A DNA stretch of 48,135 nucleotides, from NCBI GenBank assembly GCA_029011315.1, contig JAQXLA010000023.1, forward strand, positions 1-48,135. Direction: 5' to 3'. Below the pieces are notes generated by a model. It did no database searches. It saw only the letters and a list, made by a program, of their open reading frames with translations, and was not told where the DNA came from. Shown here in pieces: positions 15,591-23,152 of the stretch (position 1 is its first letter; the number at the start of each line of letters is the position of its first letter). The position numbers and the translations under genes are program-made. Origin of the DNA: Desulfovibrionaceae bacterium (GTDB lineage Bacteria; Desulfobacterota; Desulfovibrionia; Desulfovibrionales; Desulfovibrionaceae).

Positions 15591-16088
15591 TTAGTTTTTG
15601 CCAAGCTTTTCACGGACGAAAGGCACGAGGCCACCCTTGTCGATCAGCTGCTGCATGACGGGAGAGAGGGGAGGAACGGTGATTTCGGATCCATTGGTCA
15701 GATCCTTAATCAGACCTTTCTGGAGATCCACTTCCAGTTCGTCGCCGTTGTTGATTTTGTCCACATCATCGCCGATTTCCAGCAGCGTCAAGCCCATATT
15801 GAAGGCGTTGCGGTAAAAAATACGGGCGAAGCTATGGCCGATTACAACCTTAATACCGGCGCCGACGATAGCGATAGGGGCGTGTTCGCGTGATGAACCG
15901 CATCCGAAATTGCGTTCTGCGACGATGAAGTCACCGGGCTGAACGCGCTGAATCCAGCCGTGTTCCAGGCCTTCCATGCAGTTTTCCCCGAGTTTTTCAG
16001 GATCTGTGGTCACGAGAAAACGGGCGGGAATGATAGCATCCGTATCAATATGGGGGCCGACTTTATGAACTTTACCGATAAAAGACAT
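15591..16088 (-). CDS. leuD: 3-isopropylmalate dehydratase small subunit
   Basis: With LeuC it isomerises 2-isopropylmalate to 3-isopropylmalate in leucine synthesis. 165 aa is the short deltaproteobacterial/archaeal type. Signature stretches: [13 protein letters not shown] at the N-terminus, [13 protein letters not shown] near residue 59 (substrate-binding swivel domain) and [14 protein letters not shown] near residue 87. Third gene of leuA-leuC-leuD, starting 14 nt after leuC. leuB, which often follows in relatives, is not in the window. Confidence 0.96.
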   Translation of the reverse strand: MSFIGKVHKVGPHIDTDAIIPARFLVTTDPEKLGENCMEGLEHGWIQRVQPGDFIVAERNFGCGSSREHAPIAIVGAGIKVVIGHSFARIFYRNAFNMGLTLLEIGDDVDKINNGDELEVDLQKGLIKDLTNGSEITVPPLSPVMQQLIDKGGLVPFVREKLGKN

Positions 16089-16102
16089 GATCTATCTCCT
16101 GA

Positions 16103-17362
16103 TTAAAGATCTTCTGGTCCGGCGATGACGCCCGCAACGGCAGAAGCGGCTGCGGTGCAGGGGCTGGCGAGATACACTTCCGACTCAAGGCTTCCCATCC
16201 GGCCGCGGAAGTTGCGATTCGTGGTTGAAATGCAGCGTTCACCGTCGCCGAGAATGCCCATATGGCCTCCAAGGCAGGGACCGCAGGTGGGAGATCCAAT
16301 AATGCAGCCGGCATCCATGAAAATATCGAACAGTCCCTCATCCATGGCCTGACGCCAGACCGTCGGCGTAGCCGGGAGAACGATGCAGCGGACATTTTTG
16401 GCGACCTTGCGTCCTTTCAAGACGAGAGCCGCATCTCGCATGTCGGCAATGCGGCCGTTCGTGCAGGATCCGATCACAACCTGATTGATCACCACGTCCC
16501 GGACTTCGGAGACGGGCTTCGTGTTTTCAGGCAGATGCGGGCAGGAAACCTGAGGCTGCATGGAAGCAATATCCATATCGATAATGCGCTCGTATTCCGC
16601 GCCTTCATCGGCTTCGATTTTTTCTGCATCGGGGCGATTATGAGCAGCGCAGTAGGCCAGCGTGCTGTCATCAGAGGGGAAAAGACCGCATTTGCCGCCG
16701 GCTTCAATGGCCATATTGGAAATGGTCATGCGGCCTTCGACATCGAGCGTCTTGAGTGTGGAACCGGTAAATTCCAGAGCCTTGTACAGAGCACCGTCAA
16801 CACCGATATCGCCAATGAGACGGAGAATGATGTCTTTGCCGCGAACCCAGCGGGGAAGATCGCCGTGCAGACGGACGAGAATGGTCTGAGGCACCTTGAA
16901 CCACAGTTCACCGGTAGCCATGCCCGCAGCGACATCCGTAGAGCCGAGACCGGTTGCGAAAGCACCAATGCCGCCGTAGGTGCAGGTATGGCTGTCGGCA
17001 CCGATAACCAGATCTCCTGGAGCGACGAGACCCTGTTCTGGAAGCAGAGCATGTTCAACGCCGCAGTTTCCGCCTTCATAATAATGCGTGATGTTTTGCT
17101 GAGCGGCAAAACGCCGGGTGATCAGCACCTGATTAGCGGAATCGATATCCTTTTGCGGCGTGAAATGATCCATCACCAGAAACACGCGATCTTTGTCAAA
17201 GACCGTTTCTGCACCCATTTTTTGAAAGGATTTGATGGCCAGAGGCGCGGTAATATCATTTGCGAGGACGCCTGAGAGGCGGCAGTTTACGATTTGCCCC
17301 GCCTGACGAATTTCTTCGTCGGTATGGCGCTGCAGAATTTTTTGAGCAAGTGTATGAGGCAT
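16103..17362 (-). CDS. leuC: 3-isopropylmalate dehydratase large subunit
   Basis: An aconitase-family 4Fe-4S subunit. The cluster cysteines are visible in VIGSCTNGR (around residue 300) and SPTCGPCLGGHMG (around residue 360). The 419-aa length is the short LeuC/HacA-like type that pairs with the 165-aa LeuD. Other family motifs: VIGADSHTCTYGGIGAF and GNCGVEH. ATG with ACGGAG upstream. The 63-nt gap to leuA holds no obvious terminator, so the three leu genes form one operon. Confidence 0.97.
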   Translation of the reverse strand: MPHTLAQKILQRHTDEEIRQAGQIVNCRLSGVLANDITAPLAIKSFQKMGAETVFDKDRVFLVMDHFTPQKDIDSANQVLITRRFAAQQNITHYYEGGNCGVEHALLPEQGLVAPGDLVIGADSHTCTYGGIGAFATGLGSTDVAAGMATGELWFKVPQTILVRLHGDLPRWVRGKDIILRLIGDIGVDGALYKALEFTGSTLKTLDVEGRMTISNMAIEAGGKCGLFPSDDSTLAYCAAHNRPDAEKIEADEGAEYERIIDMDIASMQPQVSCPHLPENTKPVSEVRDVVINQVVIGSCTNGRIADMRDAALVLKGRKVAKNVRCIVLPATPTVWRQAMDEGLFDIFMDAGCIIGSPTCGPCLGGHMGILGDGERCISTTNRNFRGRMGSLESEVYLASPCTAAASAVAGVIAGPEDL

Positions 17363-17425
17363 ATGGAGAAACTCCGTGGATAAAGGGTGAGGAAAGCCGG
17401 CAGAAGCGGCTTTCCGAAAAAAGCA

Positions 17426-18973
17426 TCAGTTTTCCGCGCTGCAACCGTGAGAAAGTTCCTGATCCTTATGATCCAGACGGTTCAGAGCGTCGACATAGGC
17501 TTTTGCTGAAGCAACCATGACATCCGGATTCGAGCTGCGTCCTACAGCCGTCAGGCGGCCTTCCTTCAGCCGCACGGTTACTTCGCCGATGGCGTCAGTG
17601 CCGCCGGTAATGGAACTGATGCTGAATTCTTCCAAATCCGGAGTTCGACCCACGAGCTTGGAAATGACGTTGAAGACAGCATCGACAGGACCGACGCCGA
17701 AAGAGGCTTTGCGGACGAGATCGTCACCGACTTTCAATTCCACTGCGGCAGTGGCAGGCATGCCGGACATGGCGGTCTGAACACTGAGATTGATCAGTCG
17801 ATAGCGATCCGGAATGCGGTACACTTCGGAAACGACCAGAGCCACAAGATCTTCATCGTATACGGAAGCCTTTTTGTCAGCCAGATCCTTGACGGCTTTA
17901 AAGACGTCGTTGAGCTGATCTTCATTGAGCGTATAGCCGAGCTGTTCCAGGCGTGTACGCACGGCGTTGCGCCCTGAATGCTTGCCGATGACGAGATCTG
18001 TCTGCTTCCGTCCGACGGATTCCGGTGTCAGGATTTCATAAGTCTGGCGATTTTTCAGCATGCCATCTTGATGAATGCCGGCTTCATGGGCAAAGGCATT
18101 GCCTCCGACCACAGGCTTGGTCGCGGAGATCGGACGGCCGATGATATGAGCCAGAAGGCGGCAGGAAGGATAGAGCTGTTCGCTGACGATGCCCGTATCA
18201 ATGCCTCCGTAGATATCCTTGCGGGTACGCAGTGCCATGACCACTTCCTCAAGAGAGGAATTGCCGGCGCGCTCGCCGATGCCGCAGAGCGTTAATTCCG
18301 CCTGACGGGCACCATTGGCCAGGGCACTCAGGGTATTCGCCGTTCCAAGTCCCAAATCGTTATGGCAGTGAACGCTGAAAATAGCTTTGTCCGAATCTTT
18401 TGTATTCTGAATAAGATAGCGAATCAGACTGCCGAATTCCTCCGGCTGTGCATAGCCTACGGTATCTGGAACGTTGATGGTTGTGGCACCAGCCGCAATG
18501 GCTGCGGAAAAGACTTTGACCAGAAAATCCGGATCAGAGCGGGAGGCGTCCTCGGCGGAAAATTCAACGTTTTTGGTATACTGAGCCGTATAGGCAACCC
18601 ATTTGGAAACCTGTTCCAGAACTTCTTCCGGCGTTTTGCGCAGCTTGTATTCCATATGAATGGGGGATGTGGCGATGAATACATGAATGCGCGGATTGGA
18701 CGCGTCTTTGACAGCTTCCCAGGCGCGATCGATATCTTTCTGGTTAGCACGAGCCAGTGCGGCAACCTGAACTTTTTTTACTGTTGAAGCGATGGCTTTC
18801 ACGGATTCAAAATCACCGTTGCTTGACGCAGGGAAGCCGGCTTCAATGACATCGACGCCGAGCATTTCCAGCTGTTTCGCCAGACGCAGTTTTTCCTGAA
18901 GGTTCATGGTAGCTCCCGGAGATTGTTCTCCGTCGCGCAGCGTCGTATCAAATACAATCACTCTATTTGTCAT
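17426..18973 (-). CDS. leuA: 2-isopropylmalate synthase
   Basis: Condenses acetyl-CoA with 2-oxoisovalerate, the committed step of leucine synthesis. The 515-aa protein has the N-terminal TIM barrel (FDTTLRDGEQSPGATMN, metal-binding VHCHNDLGLGTAN near residue 201) and a full C-terminal LeuA regulatory domain (about 390-510), which binds leucine for feedback inhibition in the family. AAGGAG precedes the ATG by 6 nt. A strong hairpin with a T-run lies about 30 nt upstream, so expression depends on read-through from pssA or on a promoter within that small gap. Confidence 0.97.
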   Translation of the reverse strand: MTNRVIVFDTTLRDGEQSPGATMNLQEKLRLAKQLEMLGVDVIEAGFPASSNGDFESVKAIASTVKKVQVAALARANQKDIDRAWEAVKDASNPRIHVFIATSPIHMEYKLRKTPEEVLEQVSKWVAYTAQYTKNVEFSAEDASRSDPDFLVKVFSAAIAAGATTINVPDTVGYAQPEEFGSLIRYLIQNTKDSDKAIFSVHCHNDLGLGTANTLSALANGARQAELTLCGIGERAGNSSLEEVVMALRTRKDIYGGIDTGIVSEQLYPSCRLLAHIIGRPISATKPVVGGNAFAHEAGIHQDGMLKNRQTYEILTPESVGRKQTDLVIGKHSGRNAVRTRLEQLGYTLNEDQLNDVFKAVKDLADKKASVYDEDLVALVVSEVYRIPDRYRLINLSVQTAMSGMPATAAVELKVGDDLVRKASFGVGPVDAVFNVISKLVGRTPDLEEFSISSITGGTDAIGEVTVRLKEGRLTAVGRSSNPDVMVASAKAYVDALNRLDHKDQELSHGCSAEN

Positions 18974-19001
18974 GACAGACTCCTTACTGTTCGAGTTTCA
19001 A

Positions 19002-19042
19002 GGAAAAAAAGAAGGGAATCGCGCTGAACCGTGATTCCCTTC
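19002..19042 (-). terminator. Terminator or attenuator between pssA and leuA
   Basis: On the minus strand a 10-bp stem (GAAGGGAATC, 19042-19033, with GATTCCCTTC, 19020-19011) has a 12-nt loop and is followed by seven T's. It starts 27 nt after the pssA stop and ends about 30 nt before leuA. There is hardly room for a separate promoter between the T-run and leuA, so regulated read-through is possible; no leader peptide or T-box-like element was recognised. Confidence 0.8.
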
Positions 19043-19068
19043 GGAAGAAGCGAAAATAAAGGGGCGGA

Positions 19069-19806
19069 TCAGTGCCGTTCCGATGAGTGTCCATGGCGTA
19101 GGGTGTATAGAATGCCACCCAGAACATAGCCGAGCGCGATGAGAAACGCAAAAAGGCGCGGTTCAGAAAGTACCAGCAGGAACAGCAGCAGAACACCGAC
19201 GAGATACCGGAAAGGATGCTCCCGCAGAAAGCCGAATTCTTTGAAGGAAAAATAGCGCACCGTGCTGATCATGAGAAATCCCATTGAAACGGTCAGAATC
19301 AGCATCAGTCCCGCCGTATGCTCGGCGAGAAAATTCGGCAGATAAGGACTAAACAGAACAAACAGTGCCAGCATGCATCCGCCTGAAGGGCTGGGCAGAC
19401 CGACGAAGAAACGTTTTCCGACGACGGCCGTCGAGACATTGAATCGAGCCAGACGAAGTGCCGTGCAGGTAACGAAAAGCAGGGAAGCGCAGATACCGAC
19501 TGACCCAAACTGATGCAGCTGCCAGATCCATGCCATGAAGCCGGGAGCTACGCCGAAGGAGATCAGATCGGCAAGAGAATCATATTGCAGTCCGAATTCA
19601 CTGGCTGTATGCGTCAGACGCGCTACTTTGCCGTCACAGCCGTCCATCAGCGCTCCGAACAGAATAGCGACGGCACAGCCGGTGATGTTTCCCTGAACAG
19701 CCAGAATCATGCCGTAGAAACCGGCAAACAGGCTGGCCGAGGTAAACAGATTGGGAAGAATATAGACTCCCCGTCTGATTTTCCGTGTTTCCATATGCAA
19801 TTCCAT
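19069..19806 (-). CDS. pssA: CDP-diacylglycerol-serine O-phosphatidyltransferase
   Basis: Makes phosphatidylserine from CDP-diacylglycerol and serine in the inner membrane. The 245-aa polytopic protein has the complete CDP-alcohol phosphotransferase motif, D-G-x2-A-R-x8-G-x3-D-x3-D, beginning at DGKVAR near residue 58. The N-terminus (RRGVYILPNLFTSASLFAGF) is typical of the Bacillus/archaeal-type PssA. It follows psd by about 30 nt, and the two enzymes act in series to give phosphatidylethanolamine. Confidence 0.95.
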   Translation of the reverse strand: MELHMETRKIRRGVYILPNLFTSASLFAGFYGMILAVQGNITGCAVAILFGALMDGCDGKVARLTHTASEFGLQYDSLADLISFGVAPGFMAWIWQLHQFGSVGICASLLFVTCTALRLARFNVSTAVVGKRFFVGLPSPSGGCMLALFVLFSPYLPNFLAEHTAGLMLILTVSMGFLMISTVRYFSFKEFGFLREHPFRYLVGVLLLFLLVLSEPRLFAFLIALGYVLGGILYTLRHGHSSERH

Positions 19807-19836
19807 TCTTTTTTCAGGCGATTTGACCTGATAAGG

Positions 19837-20496
19837 TTATTTTCTTCGTGCGATGACGGTTTCACCGGCAAAGACCTTTTGTCCGATAGCAACACAGGAA
19901 GTATAATCTTGCGGAAGATACAGGTCAACCCGTGAACCGAAACGGATCATGCCAAAACGGCCGCCTCTCTGCAGTTTTGAGCCTTCCTCAACCCTGCAGA
20001 CGATACGCCGCGCAATCAGTCCGGCGATCTGCGTCAAAGTCCACATGGATCCATTTGCATCCTCCAGCATGTAGGAGCAGCGTTCATTGTCTGTTGAGGC
20101 TTTGTCCAGAGAGGCATTGAAAAATTTTCCCGGGAAATACACAATGCGGCGTATTGTGCCCTCTACGGGAGCCCGATTGACATGGACATTGAAAACATTC
20201 ATGAAGATGCTGATGCAAACCTGATGTTCTCCCGTAAGAGGATTGGAACGGGGTTCTACCTTGACGATCTTTCCATCGGCCGGAGAGACGGCGGCTCCCG
20301 GATCCTGCGGTACGATACGTTCGGGATCGCGGAAAAAATGTCCGGTAAAGAACGTCATGGCCAGAAAGAGCAACGCGACTGTTTTCCAGCCGAACGCAGC
20401 AAAAACAATGGTTACAAGCGCAAGAAGCAGAATAAAAGGGATGCCTTCAGGTGCAACACCGATAAAACCTCTGTACATAGGAACCACCTTGTTCAA
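19837..20496 (-). CDS. psd: Phosphatidylserine decarboxylase proenzyme (small type)
   Basis: Converts phosphatidylserine to phosphatidylethanolamine. It is the short (about 215-aa) class of proenzyme: N-terminal hydrophobic region, GHFFRDPER, SPADGKIV, NVFNVHVNRAP, and the self-cleavage site FGSR near residue 190, where the Ser becomes the pyruvoyl group. The coordinates use an upstream TTG; the better start is the ATG at 20478 (MYRGFIG), because AAGGTGG lies 5 nt before it, giving 213 aa. It is followed by pssA. Confidence 0.95.
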   Translation of the reverse strand: MNKVVPMYRGFIGVAPEGIPFILLLALVTIVFAAFGWKTVALLFLAMTFFTGHFFRDPERIVPQDPGAAVSPADGKIVKVEPRSNPLTGEHQVCISIFMNVFNVHVNRAPVEGTIRRIVYFPGKFFNASLDKASTDNERCSYMLEDANGSMWTLTQIAGLIARRIVCRVEEGSKLQRGGRFGMIRFGSRVDLYLPQDYTSCVAIGQKVFAGETVIARRK

Positions 20497-20503
20497 AAGA
20501 AGA

Positions 20504-21664
20504 TTAACCCAATGCTCCCGCCATAATCTGACGCAAAACCTGTACGGTCAGCCCAATAGCTATCATGTAGACAGGTACGAGAGCCAGTGCTGTTTTTCCC
20601 CAACTGATGCGCAGCGCGTAACGGCACCCGATAAAGGTGAACATAGCATAGCAGAGAGGAGCCGCAAGCCCTCCGATAATCGGAATCGCATAGAGAACTC
20701 CCGCTGAGGCACTGTACGCAATGACCCTTGCCACGACGGCAAACCGGACAGGATCAGGACATACAAGACGGAACATGCCGTAGTATACAAAGGAAAAAAT
20801 CAGCATCTGAATGCAAAGCAGAATGGGGGCGATGAGAAACAGTCCGTCAGAGGAAGTCTGAAGCAACTGTTCCATTTGGGGATCCACCGAAGTCTGTCCT
20901 GAAGATCCGGTAAGAGCCGCATAGCCCCAGAGAAACTGCAGCGCATACTGCAATAATCCGAGGATGCAGTAGAACAGTGCAGGACGCAACAGAGACCCAC
21001 GAGCCTCTTCAGCTTCTCCGAGTCCGGAAAAAAAACGTGCCGGACTGGAGAGAACTGCGGCAACGGTAAGATAGAGAGCTCTCAGCCATCCGAATGCCGA
21101 CGGACGATCCCATGGCACTTTGATGTCGGATTTTCTCTGCGGATCCGGCTTTTTCCATAAATTGCGCAGAAAAGATTCCGAATCAGCGCTGCTGGTCGAA
21201 GCCGCCTTCTTTGCTGTTCTGCTCTGTTCCCTTTTCGTTTCTTCATGGATGTCCTCAGCCGCCTGCTGCGATTCGGCGGAGGAATCCGGTTGGGGCTTTG
21301 CGTCCTGATTGGACAGCTGTTGTTCTGAACTGACGATGTTTTCGATAATTGCTCCTGGAGGCAGGAGATCGTCAGGGTGATCTTCTTTGTCTTTGATTTC
21401 TTCGTTCTGCACGTGCAGTGCAGTCTTCTCGATCGGAAGCTGCACAGACGGAGAACTGTCAGCGGGAGTGTGTTTATGGCTGCTTTCCGCAACCGGAGAA
21501 ACGCTGGAAGCCTCTTGTTCTGCTGAAGCCACCGCAGACTGGGACTTTTGCCGGAAATTGAAACGTTCTCCGCATTTTGGGCAGGTGGCCATGGTTGCCG
21601 TTGGCGGAACGGACTGATCTGGAATTTCCCTGCCAAAATGGCATTTTGGGCACTGTATGAGCAC
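20504..21664 (-). CDS. Zinc-ribbon (MJ0042-type) and YIP1-domain membrane protein
   Basis: 386 aa in three parts. Residues 1-38 are a zinc ribbon of the MJ0042 kind (CPKCHFG, 20-odd residues, then CPKCGERF). Residues about 40-180 are a Ser/Glu/Gln-rich low-complexity linker. Residues about 190-385 form the YIP1-like domain with about five membrane helices. Such proteins are common in deltaproteobacteria with unknown function. The stop lies 8 nt before the psd start region, so it is probably co-transcribed with psd-pssA. Confidence 0.82.
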   Translation of the reverse strand: MLIQCPKCHFGREIPDQSVPPTATMATCPKCGERFNFRQKSQSAVASAEQEASSVSPVAESSHKHTPADSSPSVQLPIEKTALHVQNEEIKDKEDHPDDLLPPGAIIENIVSSEQQLSNQDAKPQPDSSAESQQAAEDIHEETKREQSRTAKKAASTSSADSESFLRNLWKKPDPQRKSDIKVPWDRPSAFGWLRALYLTVAAVLSSPARFFSGLGEAEEARGSLLRPALFYCILGLLQYALQFLWGYAALTGSSGQTSVDPQMEQLLQTSSDGLFLIAPILLCIQMLIFSFVYYGMFRLVCPDPVRFAVVARVIAYSASAGVLYAIPIIGGLAAPLCYAMFTFIGCRYALRISWGKTALALVPVYMIAIGLTVQVLRQIMAGALG

Positions 21665-21728
21665 GGAATACCTCTTTATGAAAGAAGGCCGAAAAACTTT
21701 TTGGATGTAGTATACGGGGAACGTCCGA

Positions 21729-22430
21729 TCAGATCAAGGCTGTACGGCGTCCTGGAACGGCTGCAATAATCTGACAGTGGGGTGCTGCAATACGCAGATT
21801 GTCGCGTAACGAAGTCAGATCCTGCTCCAGAATGGGAAATGTTCCCCAGTGAATGGGCAGCAGGCGGGGAGCGCGAAGCAGACGCGCAGCTTGAGCTGCC
21901 TGGAATCCGTCCATGGTAAAATGACCTCCGCACGGCAGCATGACAAAATCCGGACGATACAGCTCTCCAATCAGTGCCATATCTCCGAAGATTCCTGTAT
22001 CTCCGGCGTGGTAGAAGGTGAATCCTCCCGGCATGGTTACGACGAAGCCCGTGCAGGATCCGGAATCGGTGGAGTGAAAGGCCTGCGTCATGGTAATGCG
22101 AATGCCGTTGATTTCGACAGACCCGCCGATGTTGAAGCCTATCCCGGCTGGAACACATGCCTGATGCAGTCCCTCTTTAATCAGCTTTTCCGCTGTGCCG
22201 ACGATGCAGCAGCATGCAGCTCCTGTTCTGTTACAGATGGAAACCGCATCTCCCGTATGATCGCCGTGATCGTGCGTTACGAGAACGGCATCAGGATCGG
22301 GAATGGCATCCGGTGCAACCGTACATGATGGATTTCCGCTCAGAAAAGGATCAATGAGAACCGAATGTCCGGAGCAGAAAACCTGAACTGCGGCATGGCC
22401 GTACCAAATGAAAGAAATCTGTTCTGTCAT
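21729..22430 (-). CDS. UPF0173 metal-dependent hydrolase (beta-lactamase fold)
   Basis: A 233-aa metallo-beta-lactamase-fold protein of the UPF0173/YtkL group. The metal site THDHGDH (H-x-H-x-D-H) is at residues about 52-58, with AGDTG near residue 142 and IHWGTFP near residue 194 supplying the other ligands. The N-terminus WYGHAAVQV and LIDPFLSGNP match the family. The substrate is unknown. The start lies 15 nt after the lolA stop on the same strand. Confidence 0.9.
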   Translation of the reverse strand: MTEQISFIWYGHAAVQVFCSGHSVLIDPFLSGNPSCTVAPDAIPDPDAVLVTHDHGDHTGDAVSICNRTGAACCCIVGTAEKLIKEGLHQACVPAGIGFNIGGSVEINGIRITMTQAFHSTDSGSCTGFVVTMPGGFTFYHAGDTGIFGDMALIGELYRPDFVMLPCGGHFTMDGFQAAQAARLLRAPRLLPIHWGTFPILEQDLTSLRDNLRIAAPHCQIIAAVPGRRTALI

Positions 22431-22445
22431 GGAGAACTCCTCAAA

Positions 22446-23135
22446 CTACTGGAGAAGAGGCCGTTCCGGAGCGGCGTTGTTGGTCAGATCTTCGATTCTT
22501 GTGCCTTTAGGTGGAATAAAGGCGAAAATAGAGGGATTAACTGAGGCATCGGGAACAATGGATGTGAAGCGAATTTCGTTAATGTTGCCGTAAAAATCGA
22601 TAATCTGCACCTTCTTCAGAAGGGACGACTTCTTGTCAATCCACAAAATACCCTCAATCATCTGCGTACTGGGTTCTTTGGGATAAATTCTCACCACAGC
22701 CAGACCGTTCTCATCGGACTCAGATACGACTGTAAAATCCCGATCCAGACGATTCTGTCCGGTAATGATGCGAATTACAGATCGGGAATCGTTCACGACT
22801 TCTGGAGCATATTTGTACGCTGTCTTTTCTTCAGGAAGGTAGTCCCATACGCTGTCTTTTGATACGATCAGCCGTTCCTCACAGGGGGCTTCGGTTGCCC
22901 ACACGATGTTCAGAGGACGGGAGAAGATCAGTTTTCCTGTACGGGTTTCCTCCATGCCTGTTTCTCGGTGTTCCAGACGCTGGACAAAAGAAGCCGTAAA
23001 GCTGCGCACTTGCGCATAGCGTTGCTGCATCATCAGTGCCAGAGGCACAGTATCCTCAGCCTGAGCGTGTGGAAGCGGAACGGCAAGACCGCAGAACAGA
23101 GAAAAAGCCATCACCATTATCATACGCAATACCAT
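22446..23135 (-). CDS. lolA: Outer-membrane lipoprotein carrier protein LolA
   Basis: Periplasmic chaperone that ferries lipoproteins from LolCDE to the outer membrane. The 229-aa precursor starts with a clear signal peptide (MVLRMIMVMAFSLFCGLA, cleavage after AQA near residue 26). The mature part has the LolA pattern: VRSFTASFVQ, GKLIFSRPLNIVW, then LWIDKKSSLLKKVQI and a C-terminal FIPPKG. Placed 17 nt after ftsK, an order common in Desulfovibrio relatives. Confidence 0.9.
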   Translation of the reverse strand: MVLRMIMVMAFSLFCGLAVPLPHAQAEDTVPLALMMQQRYAQVRSFTASFVQRLEHRETGMEETRTGKLIFSRPLNIVWATEAPCEERLIVSKDSVWDYLPEEKTAYKYAPEVVNDSRSVIRIITGQNRLDRDFTVVSESDENGLAVVRIYPKEPSTQMIEGILWIDKKSSLLKKVQIIDFYGNINEIRFTSIVPDASVNPSIFAFIPPKGTRIEDLTNNAAPERPLLQ

Positions 23136-23152
23136 CTGGAGACTCCTTACCG

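Noticed and set aside
16262..17275. Plus-strand frame of 337 codons opposite leuC
   Set aside because: Antisense shadow of a highly conserved enzyme gene.
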